This document shows, in pieces, positions 9,644 through 17,656 of a DNA stretch of 44,025 bases. Source of the DNA: Candidatus Planktophila sp. GTDB lineage: Bacteria > Actinomycetota > Actinomycetes > Nanopelagicales > Nanopelagicaceae. Each line of letters opens with the position of its first letter. The stretch's first letter is position 1. The notes beneath the pieces were generated by a model that was not told the DNA's origin, did no database searches, and saw nothing but the letters and a program-made list of their open reading frames with translations. Made by a program: the position numbers and the translations under genes. Location of the stretch: contig SHVF01000006.1 in the NCBI GenBank assembly GCA_009691135.1, forward strand, positions 1-44,025. The letters run 5' to 3'.

Positions 9644-10041
9644 AGTCGGCGTGCCAAAATACTCTGATCACCCTTAGCTTCTAGGTCTGCAACGATCACA
9701 GCAATGGATTCGCGAACAATGCGTCCACGATCTACAGCAAGACCTAAATCACCACGAAGTGTTAAGCGGGCCTGATCAATATCAAAGAGTTCATCAGGGG
9801 ATAGATAAACGGTAATTTTCTCATCATGTTTTTCGCGGCCAGATGGTGAGCGATCAACTGAAGTTACGCGACGACGTGGGGTCGAGCGAACACCCTTCTT
9901 TGTTTTAGGAGTTGTTGGGCTAACACCAATTGGCTTTGAAACTTCGCCAACTTCTTCTACGACTTGGCGTACAGCGCTTAAGGCTGGAGTGTTAGCGCGG
10001 AAAAGTTCATCCGCACCTGGCAAGCTAGCTCTACGTGTCAT
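9631..10041 (-). CDS. ParA-associated small DNA-binding-like protein
   Basis: The 136-residue protein has a Pro/Thr/Arg-rich disordered N-terminal half. Its C-terminal half starts KHDEKITVYLSPDELFDIDQ and continues as helices, resembling a ribbon-helix-helix DNA-binding domain. Its ATG overlaps the stop of parA (ATGA), so the two are co-translated. ParA ATPases of this kind need a small DNA- or partner-binding protein, and this is the obvious candidate. No defined family name is recognised and the target site is unknown. Confidence 0.65.
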   Translation of the reverse strand: MTRRASLPGADELFRANTPALSAVRQVVEEVGEVSKPIGVSPTTPKTKKGVRSTPRRRVTSVDRSPSGREKHDEKITVYLSPDELFDIDQARLTLRGDLGLAVDRGRIVRESIAVIVADLEAKGDQSILARRLRGI

Positions 10042-10922
10042 CGTGCGCCTCCTCTAGCAATTAGTTCGCGGGCAAGTCTGCGGTATGAAGCAGCGCCAAT
10101 CGATGATGATGCATAACTAGTGATTGGTTCTCCAGCAACAGTTGTTTCAGAAAAACGGATTGTCTTGGCTATGATCGTTTCAAATACATCTTCGGGATAT
10201 TTTTCTAAGATCGCAGTTAAAACTTCACGATTGTGCACAGTCTTCTTCTCATACATTGTTGCCAAGATACCAACTAATTTAAGATCAGGATTTAAGAAAC
10301 TCTTAACTTTATCAATATTTCCTTTAAGTTCGATAAAGCCATGTAAAGCGAAGTATTCACATTGCAGTGGAACGATTACTTCATTCGATGCAACCAGCGC
10401 GTTAATTGTTAACTGCCCCATTGTTGGTTGACAGTCAATTAAAATAACGTCATAGCGATCTTTCAACCTTGCAAGAGCGCGCTTTAAATATTGTTGCCCA
10501 CCGATTTCGGCTCCAAGGGTTGTTTCAGCGGTACCTAAATCGCGGTTAGCCGGTAGAAAATCTAAGTTTGCAACCGATGATTTCAAAACAATCTCATCGA
10601 TATTGACATCAGATGTCATTAAGGCGTAATAAACGGTGTTTTCAAGTGGCAGCGAGTGTGCGTTAACGCCAAGTCCAAGTGATAGTCCGCCTTGTGGATC
10701 AAAGTCAACGAGAAGAACGCGACGACCAAGTTCTGCAATAGCTGCACCTAAGTTGATTGTGGTCGTTGTTTTGCCGACCCCACCTTTTTGATTAAAGATC
10801 GAGATAACTTTGGCATCTAAGCCCTCTTTTGGAGCTGGCGGAATTCGAAAGTTTTTAGGTTCGCGGCCGAGAAGGGTGGCAGTTGTTGCCACATCGTAGT
10901 CAAATGTCGATTTAGCGTTCAA
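10038..10922 (-). CDS. ParA/Soj-family partition ATPase
   Basis: This is a Walker-type partition ATPase of 294 residues. The deviant Walker A FNQKGGVGKTTTTINL lies near 42-57, motif A' LLVDFDPQGG near 70-79, and the Walker B region VILIDCQPT near 160. The start is TTG at 10922, supported by AAAGAGG eight bases upstream on the coding strand. No parB lies nearby. This is the orphan ParA found next to scpAB (Rv1708 in M. tuberculosis), likely acting in chromosome organisation. It diverges from scpA. Confidence 0.85.
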   Translation of the reverse strand: MNAKSTFDYDVATTATLLGREPKNFRIPPAPKEGLDAKVISIFNQKGGVGKTTTTINLGAAIAELGRRVLLVDFDPQGGLSLGLGVNAHSLPLENTVYYALMTSDVNIDEIVLKSSVANLDFLPANRDLGTAETTLGAEIGGQQYLKRALARLKDRYDVILIDCQPTMGQLTINALVASNEVIVPLQCEYFALHGFIELKGNIDKVKSFLNPDLKLVGILATMYEKKTVHNREVLTAILEKYPEDVFETIIAKTIRFSETTVAGEPITSYASSSIGAASYRRLARELIARGGAR

Positions 10923-10948
10923 GCGAGAAACCTCTTTCTATTGGCACG

Positions 10949-10978
10949 ACTCTACGCTCCGTGCGCAGTTTTGAGCAA
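10949..10978 (-). promoter_or_regulatory. Promoter of the parA operon
   Basis: Read on the minus strand, TTGCTC (10978-10973), 18 bases, then TAGAGT (10954-10949) forms a fair sigma-70-type promoter. The start would lie near 10942, about 20 bases before the TTG start codon, leaving room for the ribosome-binding site. Confidence 0.5.
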
Positions 10979-11000
10979 GTAAGCAAGTAAGGTTCCCTCC

Positions 11001-11891
11001 GTGGATACCGAGATAGATAGGCCAGCCCAAAGCACTGCATTGAGCAATGCTTTGGCAAAGGAAGAAGTGGAAATCGGGGCTGGATTTAGCGTTCACTTAG
11101 ATAACTTTGATGGCCCCTTTGATCTCCTCCTACAGCTCATATCTCGCCACAAGATGGATATAACAGAGGTTTCCCTTAGCATCGTCACCGATGAATTCAT
11201 CGCTTTTATTCGATCCCTTGAGGCTTCCGGTGAAGGTTGGCGCTTGGATCAAGCAACCGAGTTCCTGGTGATCGCTGCGACCCTGCTCGATCTTAAGGCA
11301 GCACGCCTCTTGCCTAGTGGCGAGGTCGAGGATGACGAAGATTTGGCGCTACTTGAAGCCAGAGACATTCTCTTCGCTCGCTTACTTCAATATCGCGCCT
11401 TTAAAGAGATTGCCGCAACATTTGCCGCCCAGATTGAGGCTGCCGATAGGTCATTCGCTCGCGTGGTTGCCTTGGATCCAGCGCTCTCGGCGTTGCTGCC
11501 CGAAGTTCTAATCGGGGTTGGGTCAGCGCGTTTTGCAGCTATAGCAGAGCGCTGCCTCACGCCTAAAACCCCGCCCGTAGTCTCTATAAATCATATTAAC
11601 AGCAGCTCAGTGAGCGTTGCAGAGGAATCGAAGCGCGTAGTTCAGGCTCTGCGGGCCGGTCGTACTCTAAGTTTTAGAAATTTGATCTACGATGGCGATT
11701 CAACGTTGGTAGTCGTGGCTAGGTTTCTGGCATTGCTTGACCTGTACCGCCAGGGCGTTCTGCGATTTAATCAGGTTATAGCCCTTGGGGAGCTTCAGAT
11801 CAGTTGGATCGGCTCAGAGTCCGGTGAAATCGAGGCAACCGATGAGTTTGATGTACCAGTAATTTCGACAGAAGAGGATGAAAATGTCTAA
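11001..11891 (+). CDS. scpA: Segregation and condensation protein A (kleisin)
   Basis: ScpA bridges the SMC heads in the bacterial condensin. The protein has 296 residues. The kleisin N-terminal signature FDGPFDLLLQLISRHKMDI is at ~34-52, followed by helical segments and the C-terminal winged-helix region (~220-275) that contacts SMC. The GTG start follows TAAGG at 10988-10992 with eight-base spacing. The last codons overlap the scpB start region, the conserved scpA-scpB arrangement. The smc gene itself is not in the window. Confidence 0.93.
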   Translation: MDTEIDRPAQSTALSNALAKEEVEIGAGFSVHLDNFDGPFDLLLQLISRHKMDITEVSLSIVTDEFIAFIRSLEASGEGWRLDQATEFLVIAATLLDLKAARLLPSGEVEDDEDLALLEARDILFARLLQYRAFKEIAATFAAQIEAADRSFARVVALDPALSALLPEVLIGVGSARFAAIAERCLTPKTPPVVSINHINSSSVSVAEESKRVVQALRAGRTLSFRNLIYDGDSTLVVVARFLALLDLYRQGVLRFNQVIALGELQISWIGSESGEIEATDEFDVPVISTEEDENV

Positions 11892-12435
11892 TGCAGAACT
11901 AGAGCGTTCTATCGAAGCGATTTTAATGGTCGTTGATGAGCCGGTTACAGAAATCACCTTGGCTTTGGTCTTGGAAAAGACTGTGGATGAGGTCGTCCAA
12001 GCCCTTGAAACGCTAGTCGGCTCATATGAAGGACGCGGATTTAGTCTAAAGGCTATCAACGGCGGCTGGCGGTTCTACAGCCATCCCGAATGTTCGGCGG
12101 TCGTTGAAAAATTTGTCCTAGATGGGCAACAGAATCGGCTGACTCAGGCGGCCCTAGAGACTCTTGCTGTGATCGCCTATCGTCAACCAGTCTCACGAGC
12201 TCGAGTTTCAGCGATCCGCGGCGTTAACGTGGAAGCGGTAATGAAGACGCTGGTTAATCGCGGCCTTGTCGAGGAGTTCGGAATTGAAAATGAGACTGGC
12301 TCTATCCTCTACAAGACGACCAGCTACTTTCTAGAGCGCCTAGGCCTTAACTCGTTGAATGATCTGCCAGCCCTTGCCCCTTATCTGCCAGACTTAGATC
12401 GCCTCGATGAGGTTCTTGAATCCCTTACTGACTAG
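11884..12435 (+). CDS. scpB: Segregation and condensation protein B
   Basis: ScpB is the kleisin-associated dimeric winged-helix partner of ScpA and SMC. The 183 residues contain two winged-helix domains, with the diagnostic TQAALETLAVIAYRQPVSRA and IRGVNVEAVMKTLVNRGL. ATG 11884 is preferred over ATG 11878 because GAAGAGG at 11871-11877 is six bases from the former and abuts the latter. It overlaps scpA by eight bases and ends ahead of a promoter for rluB. Confidence 0.93.
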   Translation: MSNAELERSIEAILMVVDEPVTEITLALVLEKTVDEVVQALETLVGSYEGRGFSLKAINGGWRFYSHPECSAVVEKFVLDGQQNRLTQAALETLAVIAYRQPVSRARVSAIRGVNVEAVMKTLVNRGLVEEFGIENETGSILYKTTSYFLERLGLNSLNDLPALAPYLPDLDRLDEVLESLTD

Positions 12436-12448
12436 TCCAACCCCCTTT

Positions 12449-12478
12449 TTGACCTTCGCGCAGGCCTTGCCGTAGACT
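12449..12478 (+). promoter_or_regulatory. Promoter upstream of rluB
   Basis: TTGACC at 12449-12454, an 18-base spacer and TAGACT at 12473-12478 match sigma-70-type elements well. Transcription would begin near 12485, giving a leader of about 50 bases before the ATG at 12538. Confidence 0.5.
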
Positions 12479-12537
12479 CATCCTTCTAACTGCCAATCCC
12501 GCTCATTTGACGGGGGAGGGCGCTATGACTGTCGAGA

Positions 12538-13266
12538 ATGGATAGCCAGGATATGTCTGAATTACGCTTGAATAAAATAATCGCTGAGGCCGGGATTACT
12601 AGCCGCCGGGGAGCCGATGAACTCATCATTGATGGCCGGGTAAGCGTGGATGGATTCATCGTGCGTGAGTTAGGTGCAAAATACGACCCTGAATTGGTAA
12701 AAGTGATGGTAGATGGTGAGACAATTACGCGTTCTTTGACTAAGAATTATGTACTACTTCATAAACCTAAAGGCGTTTTGTCTACGATGTTTGACCCAGA
12801 GGGCCGTCCGTCACTTTCTGACTTTATTGACTTGCGTACTGAGCGACTCTTCCACGTGGGACGGCTAGATAAGGATTCGGAAGGGTTAATTCTCTTAACA
12901 AATGACGGGGATTTAACCTTCAGGGCCACCCATCCATCTTTTGGTCTTGAGAAAACCTACATAATCGAGTTCGACGGAAAGCTGCCGGTTGGCGTGGATA
13001 AGGTTCTTTTGAAAGGGATCGAGCTGGAGGATGGAATGGGGCGAGTGCTGACCTTTAAGCAGTTATCCCCACAATGGATCGAAGTCTCAATTCACGAGGG
13101 TCGCTATCACATCATCAGGCGGTTAATGGAGGCTGTTGATGTTCGCGTGCTTCGACTCATCCGAACCAAGTTTGGACCGATCTCCTTAGGCGATACCTTA
13201 GAAGGCAGATGGCGCGATCTAAATAACGGTGAACTGATTAGTCTGCAAAAGGCTTTAAATCTTTAA
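12538..13266 (+). CDS. rluB: 23S rRNA pseudouridine synthase, RluB type
   Basis: This enzyme isomerises a uridine of 23S rRNA to pseudouridine. The protein has 242 residues: an N-terminal S4 domain (LRLNKIIAEAGITSRRGADE near 7-26), then the catalytic domain with Asp in GRLDKDSEGLILLTNDG and the conserved EGRYHIIRRLMEAV near 195. It is full length for the family. The start ATG 12538 lacks a good ribosome-binding site; ATG 12553 is an alternative with only a closely spaced AGG. The order scpA-scpB-rlu is conserved across Actinobacteria and Firmicutes. A long AT-rich spacer follows. Confidence 0.9.
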   Translation: MDSQDMSELRLNKIIAEAGITSRRGADELIIDGRVSVDGFIVRELGAKYDPELVKVMVDGETITRSLTKNYVLLHKPKGVLSTMFDPEGRPSLSDFIDLRTERLFHVGRLDKDSEGLILLTNDGDLTFRATHPSFGLEKTYIIEFDGKLPVGVDKVLLKGIELEDGMGRVLTFKQLSPQWIEVSIHEGRYHIIRRLMEAVDVRVLRLIRTKFGPISLGDTLEGRWRDLNNGELISLQKALNL

Positions 13267-13271
13267 ATGTT

Positions 13272-13354
13272 TATCTATATTGCATCAACATATATATAAA
13301 TAGATATGTCTATATAAGTCCGTCGCATTACATTAATATCGACATATCTATATT
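13272..13354. repeat. Cluster of TATCTAT repeats in an AT-rich spacer
   Basis: TATCTATATT occurs at 13272-13281 and again at 13345-13354. The reverse orientation ATAGATATGTC at 13300-13310 is the exact complement of GACATATCTAT at 13341-13351. Three copies of a TATCTAT core in mixed orientation within 83 bases could be operator half-sites, or could form an 11-base-pair stem. No protein-coding gene overlaps them. Confidence 0.5.
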
Positions 13355-13414
13355 TTGAGAGTCAAATACGCTCGATAGTCACAGTAAATAACTGTTTATC
13401 GACTTATATGATTT

Positions 13415-13458
13415 GGTTGTCTGTTACCCAGCTTTTCGGGAGTGGAATTTGGACAACC
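13415..13458 (+). other. Nested hairpin in the spacer before aroH
   Basis: GGTTGTC at 13415-13421 pairs with GACAACC at 13452-13458, and CCC (13427-13429) can pair with GGG (13438-13440) inside. This gives a 44-base two-level stem-loop, the most GC-rich part of the spacer. It could be a structured RNA or the end of one. It does not match a riboswitch class I recognise. Confidence 0.35.
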
Positions 13459-13536
13459 TGTAATAGTTATTTGTCAATAAATTTGTAAAATGTTTAACAT
13501 ATAAGTAAATAGAAGAGTGTTCAGGGGCGAAGGGAG

Positions 13537-13551
13537 TACGATTTGCCCATG
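13537..13551 (+). promoter_or_regulatory. Leaderless promoter: TACGAT, six bases, ATG
   Basis: TACGAT at 13537-13542 stands exactly six bases before ATG 13549. A competing reading uses AGGGAG (13531-13536) as ribosome-binding site for a TTG at 13543. The repeated use of the -10/six-base/start pattern elsewhere in the window favours the leaderless reading. Confidence 0.5.
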
Positions 13552-13914
13552 ACTAGCGTCCGAGCAATTCGTGGAGCGACCCAGGCCACAGCCAATACTG
13601 CCGAAGCGGTAGATCTAGCAACCAAGGAGTTATTGCTAGCAATAATGAAAGAAAATGCCCTCTCGCCAGATGCCTTCATCTCGGTGATTTTCACAGCTAG
13701 TCCGGATCTAAATGCAGCGTTTCCGGCTAGTTCTGCCCGAGAGATTGGCTTTGCTCAAGTTCCCTTGATTTGTGGTCTCGAAATAGACGTTCCAGGCGCG
13801 CTTGAGCGTGCAATCCGAATTTTGGCTCACGTGGAAAGCGATCGCTCGAAGAGCGAGATTTCCCATGTCTTTTTGGGTGCAGCTAAATCTTTGCGCAAAG
13901 ACTTAGCGCAATAA
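13549..13914 (+). CDS. aroH: Chorismate mutase, AroH class
   Basis: This enzyme converts chorismate to prephenate, the first step toward Phe and Tyr. The 121-residue protein aligns closely with the Bacillus subtilis trimeric AroH: VRAIRGATQ at the N-terminus (catalytic Arg), ASPDLNAAFPA, then the Cys and Glu of VPLICGLEIDV and the Arg of ERAIRILA. The conserved active-site Tyr of HVYL is Phe here (HVFLGAA). A TTG two codons upstream is an alternative start. tyrA follows 19 bases later, so the pair makes successive enzymes. It may be isolated from rluB by the long spacer. Confidence 0.88.
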   Translation: MTSVRAIRGATQATANTAEAVDLATKELLLAIMKENALSPDAFISVIFTASPDLNAAFPASSAREIGFAQVPLICGLEIDVPGALERAIRILAHVESDRSKSEISHVFLGAAKSLRKDLAQ

Positions 13915-13933
13915 GGTCACAACAGGTCAATTT

Positions 13934-15022
13934 ATGCCCTCAAACACTTCGAATACTCGCGCATTTACCTCGATAAAGATCATCGGTTCGGGTCTAATCG
14001 GCACCTCGATAGGGTTGGCTCTAGCTAGCAAGGGCGTAAGCGTGGAGATGGCCGATGTAGATCCGAAGGCTGCCAAGTTAGCCAATGACTTGATGGCCAG
14101 CACTCCGGCGGCTAATCCCGAGATAGTTCTCTATGCAGGTCCTGGCTCTGGCCTTAAATCCGCCTATGAAAGTGAATTTAAAATCAACTCTGACTTGAAA
14201 TTCATAGATATTGGCAGCGTCAAGACTAAATCTCTACTTGAAGTATCACAATCTGCTGCACCAACTAGACAATTCCTGGCTACTCATCCAATGGCGGGTC
14301 GCGAAATCGGTGGCGCGCAGTCTGCGAGGGCCGATCTATTCCAATCCCGAAGTTGGATATATATGCCTACAGATTTAGAAGGAACCCCTGTTGACCCCGA
14401 TCTAGTCGCCGCTGGGCTTTGGATGATCGAAACTTTGGGCGCAAGCCCCGTCGCTATGAGCGCCCAAAAGCATGATCGGGCAGTCGCTCTGGTTTCTCAC
14501 CTGCCTCAGGTCATGGCATCGCTTTTGGCTGCGCAGTTGCTTGGAGCGGAGAGTGAATTACTCGATCTAGCCGGTGCGGGGCTGCGCGATACCACCCGAA
14601 TTGCAGCTTCGAGCCCTGCATTATGGGATGAGATATTGAATTCGAATTCAGCAGAACTTCTGCCGCTATTGATAAATCTACAAAGCGATTTGGGCGCCTT
14701 CATCACTCGGTTGGGTTCATCGGCCTCCGTTAGCGATCTTATCGAGGCCGGCAATCAGGGTCGATCAAAGATCCCCGGAAAACATGGGGGAGCGGCTCGC
14801 GAATACTCACTCTTGCCAGTGGTCATCGAAGATAAACCTGGTCAGTTGGCAGCCCTCTTTGATGAGTGCGCAAAAGCCAAAGTCAACGTTGAAGATCTAA
14901 CAATTGAACACTCACCAGGTCAATTCACTGGATTAATCACTTTGGCCCTTTCAGCTAAAGATGCGCAAATTTTGCAGGATCATTTAACTAAATCGGGATG
15001 GAGCGTTCACGCTCCTAGATAG
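13934..15022 (+). CDS. tyrA: Prephenate dehydrogenase with C-terminal ACT domain
   Basis: TyrA oxidises prephenate (or arogenate) with NAD(P) on the way to tyrosine. The 362 residues contain the Rossmann motif IKIIGSGLIGTSIGLALA near 15-32, the conserved ATHPMAGREIGGAQ near 117 and SHLPQVMASLLAAQ. A C-terminal ACT domain (~295-360, starting LLPVVIEDKPGQLAALFDE) suggests feedback control by tyrosine. The start ATG has AGG nine bases upstream. It pairs functionally with aroH. Specificity for prephenate versus arogenate cannot be told from sequence. Confidence 0.9.
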   Translation: MPSNTSNTRAFTSIKIIGSGLIGTSIGLALASKGVSVEMADVDPKAAKLANDLMASTPAANPEIVLYAGPGSGLKSAYESEFKINSDLKFIDIGSVKTKSLLEVSQSAAPTRQFLATHPMAGREIGGAQSARADLFQSRSWIYMPTDLEGTPVDPDLVAAGLWMIETLGASPVAMSAQKHDRAVALVSHLPQVMASLLAAQLLGAESELLDLAGAGLRDTTRIAASSPALWDEILNSNSAELLPLLINLQSDLGAFITRLGSSASVSDLIEAGNQGRSKIPGKHGGAAREYSLLPVVIEDKPGQLAALFDECAKAKVNVEDLTIEHSPGQFTGLITLALSAKDAQILQDHLTKSGWSVHAPR

Positions 15023-15098
15023 ATGCCCGATAGAATAGATATATAGAAATTTGCTTTAATTCTTTTAATTAGCAAGACAGCGATGGGATGTAAAACAA

Positions 15099-17051
15099 AT
15101 GATCGTTGTAGCGATAGATGGACCAAGTGGGGCAGGTAAATCAAGTACTTCTAAACTTGTAGCAAAGCGAGCAGGTTGGAGTTATCTAGATACTGGTGCA
15201 CTTTATCGCGCGGTGACATGGTTGGCGCTAAATGACAAATTGACAACGACTGAAGAGATTTTGGCGGCGCTGAAGAGATTTCCACTGCGCTTTGTAGCAA
15301 GCCCGATCGCGCCGCAGATCTTTGTTGGTGACACCGAAGTTACAGATGCAATTCGCAGCAAGGAAGTCACCGAAGCGGTAAGTGCGGTAAGTGCAATTGC
15401 TGAAATTCGCGCTGAATTACTGACAATACAAAGAAAATTTATCGCGGGGGCCGAACGCGGAATAGTTGTAGAGGGTCGCGATATTGGAACCGTTGTCGCA
15501 CCTGATGCGGCGCTAAAGATCTATCTACAAGCCGATTTGAATTCACGTGCTGTACGCAGATCGGCAGAAGAGGATTCGAACCCTGAGAACGTAAGTGCCT
15601 CACTAAGTGCGCGTGATGAGGTTGACTCCTCTCGCACCGCTTCGCCACTGGCAAAATCAATGGACGCTGTATTAATTGATTCCACAGATTTAACTCTAGA
15701 AGAGACCGTGGAATGGGTCTGGGAACTGCTAAAAGAGCGCTCTTTATTGGGGTTGCCGATAGTGGCAATCCTTGGTCGTCCCAATGTTGGTAAGTCAACT
15801 TTAATTAATCGATTCATTGGTCGTCGTGAGGCGATCGTTGAAGACACCCCTGGCGTTACTCGCGATCGCATTCAATACGAATGCGAATGGGGCGGACGTA
15901 GATTTATAATCATGGATACAGGTGGGTGGGAATCAAAACCTGACGGCATCTCTGTTCAAGTTAGCGCATCAGCAGAGTTAGCAATGCAAGAAGCCGATGT
16001 ACTTGCATTTGTTGTTGATGCTCACGTTGGAGCTCTAGATGAAGATGACATCCTGGTTCAAGAGCTACGTAAAGTTAAAAAACCGATGGTATTAGTTGCA
16101 AATAAAGTGGATAGCGATGTTGATGAGGCAGATGCGCATGCGCTCTGGAACCTAGGGCTAGGCGAACCGCATTTTGTCTCGGCCTTACATGGACGTGGCA
16201 GTGGTGATTTACTCGATCACATTGTTTCGGAGATGCCAGAGGTAGGCGGCGCGCAAACTCAAGATGGTTATCGTAAGATCGCACTAATAGGTCGTCCCAA
16301 TGTTGGAAAATCTAGTTTGTTAAATGCCCTAGCTGGAGAAAATCGTTCCATAGTCGATGAAGTTGCTGGAACAACTCGTGACCCAGTTGATGAGTTAATC
16401 GATTTTGGCGGATCTGTTTGGCGTTTTATCGATACTGCAGGATTGCGCAAGCGCGCTAACCAGGCAAGTGGTACTGATTACTATGCAACTCTGCGAACAC
16501 AAGCTGCCTTAGAACGATGCGAATGCGCAGTAGTTGTATTAGATGCTTCCATGCCCATCTCCGAACAAGATTTACGTGTTATCACCATGGTCGAAGAAGC
16601 CGGTAAGGCGATGGTAATTGTTATGAATAAATGGGACCTTGTCGATGAGGATCGCCGTGATCAGTTAGATCGTGAAATCGATCGACACCTTGATCAAGTC
16701 GAGTGGGCGCAACGGGTAAATGTCGCCGCTAAAACTGGCTGGCATCGTGATCGTCTGGCGCCTGCCCTTCGCACAGCGATCGATAGTTGGGAGCGACGTG
16801 TTCCAACTGCCAAACTCAACTCATTCCTTGGCGCCTTAATCGGTGCAACTCCGCCACCTGTGCGCGGTGGAAAACAACCAAAGATTTACTACGCAACCCA
16901 GGCCGGAATAGCACCGCCAAAATTCGTAGTCTTCTCAAGTGGTTGGATTGAAGCCTCCTATCGCCGCTTCATAGAGCGCCGACTCCGTGAGGAATTTGGT
17001 TTCCCGGGTACTCCGGTTCAGGTTGCGATTCGAGTAAAAGAGCGCGATTGA
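15099..17051 (+). CDS. cmk-der: Fused cytidylate kinase / GTPase Der
   Basis: This is a 650-residue fusion of two normally separate proteins. Residues 1-~215 are cytidylate kinase (P-loop GPSGAGKS 8-15, [18 protein letters not shown]), which phosphorylates CMP and dCMP. Residues ~218-650 are Der/EngA, the 50S ribosome-assembly GTPase. Der has two G domains with GRPNVGKS at 226-233 and 398-405 and base-specificity motifs NKVD (335) and NKWD (510). A C-terminal KH-like domain completes it. All motifs of both halves are intact. M. tuberculosis has them as neighbouring genes (Rv1712, Rv1713); fusions are known in some other Actinobacteria. GGGAT precedes the ATG. Confidence 0.95.
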   Translation: MIVVAIDGPSGAGKSSTSKLVAKRAGWSYLDTGALYRAVTWLALNDKLTTTEEILAALKRFPLRFVASPIAPQIFVGDTEVTDAIRSKEVTEAVSAVSAIAEIRAELLTIQRKFIAGAERGIVVEGRDIGTVVAPDAALKIYLQADLNSRAVRRSAEEDSNPENVSASLSARDEVDSSRTASPLAKSMDAVLIDSTDLTLEETVEWVWELLKERSLLGLPIVAILGRPNVGKSTLINRFIGRREAIVEDTPGVTRDRIQYECEWGGRRFIIMDTGGWESKPDGISVQVSASAELAMQEADVLAFVVDAHVGALDEDDILVQELRKVKKPMVLVANKVDSDVDEADAHALWNLGLGEPHFVSALHGRGSGDLLDHIVSEMPEVGGAQTQDGYRKIALIGRPNVGKSSLLNALAGENRSIVDEVAGTTRDPVDELIDFGGSVWRFIDTAGLRKRANQASGTDYYATLRTQAALERCECAVVVLDASMPISEQDLRVITMVEEAGKAMVIVMNKWDLVDEDRRDQLDREIDRHLDQVEWAQRVNVAAKTGWHRDRLAPALRTAIDSWERRVPTAKLNSFLGALIGATPPPVRGGKQPKIYYATQAGIAPPKFVVFSSGWIEASYRRFIERRLREEFGFPGTPVQVAIRVKERD

Positions 17052-17614
17052 TGGCCCATAGTAAAAATCTAAATGTGCCTAATGCCTTAACGCTCTTGCG
17101 CGCTCTGGGGATTCCACTGTTTATCTATTTAGCAATCGGGTTAGAAGCCGACGGTTGGGCGATTCTCACGCTAGCTATTGGGGGAGCAACTGATTATTTT
17201 GATGGAAAACTAGCGCGCGCGTGGGGTCAGGAGTCCCGGTTCGGAGAACTTGCCGATCCAGCGATTGATCGCTTATATATAGTCGCAACTTTGATTGTTT
17301 TATATATGCGAGAGGCGATTCCTTTATGGGTGATTGTCTTGCTGCTGGCTCGAGATTTGGCTCTTGGTCTAGCCACTATTGGCCTAACTCTTAGCTCCCT
17401 GCCTCCACTTGAGGTTACATACCTTGGTAAAGCGGCAACATTTAATCTGCTTTACGCATTTCCATTTTTGTTGCTTGCCTTGCGTGATGACTGGGCTGGC
17501 ACCCTTGCTTTCATCCTTGGCTGGAGCTTTGCAATTTGGGGGATTGGCCTCTACCTATTTACAGGCGTTTCATATTTCCATAGCGCCCTTCGCGCCATTA
17601 GAGTGGCGCGGTAG
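17051..17614 (+). CDS. CDP-alcohol phosphatidyltransferase (PgsA2-like)
   Basis: This integral-membrane enzyme transfers a phosphatidyl group from CDP-diacylglycerol to an alcohol. The 187 residues contain the full family motif D-x2-DG-x2-AR-x8-G-x3-D-x3-D, beginning at TDYFDGKLARAWG near residue 54, plus about five membrane segments. The start ATG overlaps the der stop (TGATG), so it is coupled. Its place before gcvH-garA equals M. tuberculosis pgsA2 (Rv1822), but the mycobacterial genes Rv1823-Rv1825 are absent. The acceptor alcohol (glycerol phosphate, inositol phosphate or another) is not determined. Confidence 0.85.
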   Translation: MAHSKNLNVPNALTLLRALGIPLFIYLAIGLEADGWAILTLAIGGATDYFDGKLARAWGQESRFGELADPAIDRLYIVATLIVLYMREAIPLWVIVLLLARDLALGLATIGLTLSSLPPLEVTYLGKAATFNLLYAFPFLLLALRDDWAGTLAFILGWSFAIWGIGLYLFTGVSYFHSALRAIRVAR

Positions 17615-17656
17615 TTCGCCCTTGTTCCAACCCGCTGTTCTTATGAAGGAGACCTC

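Larger units (their letters stand above)
13267..13548. other. 282-base AT-rich non-coding region
   Basis: This is the longest gene-free stretch in the window. I see no open frame with a credible start. It holds the TATCTAT repeats, a short palindrome ACAGT-AAATA-ACTGT at 13381-13395, a nested hairpin at 13415-13458, and a TTGTCA/TAAAAT pair (13471-13491) whose nine-base spacing is too short for an ordinary promoter. It is clearly poorer in G+C than the flanking genes. Confidence 0.6.

Noticed and set aside
12507-12529. TTGACG...TATGAC as the rluB promoter
   Set aside because: The spacer is only 11 bases, too short for an ordinary promoter, and the first element lacks the TTGTC of the PafBC motif; the upstream TTGACC-N18-TAGACT is better.
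13471-13491. TTGTCA/TAAAAT promoter in the AT-rich spacer
   Set aside because: The spacer is nine bases, fitting neither an ordinary sigma-70 promoter nor the RecA-NDp layout.
13543-13548. TTG start of aroH with AGGGAG as ribosome-binding site
   Set aside because: Possible, but ATG 13549 fits the leaderless TANNNT-N6-ATG pattern seen at seven other genes and gives the usual family N-terminus. Kept only as an alternative.
17615-17656. Glycine riboswitch before gcvH or gcvP
   Set aside because: The spacers before gcvH (42 bases) and gcvP (45 bases) are too short and contain no glycine-aptamer core; a simple ribosome-binding site explains each.
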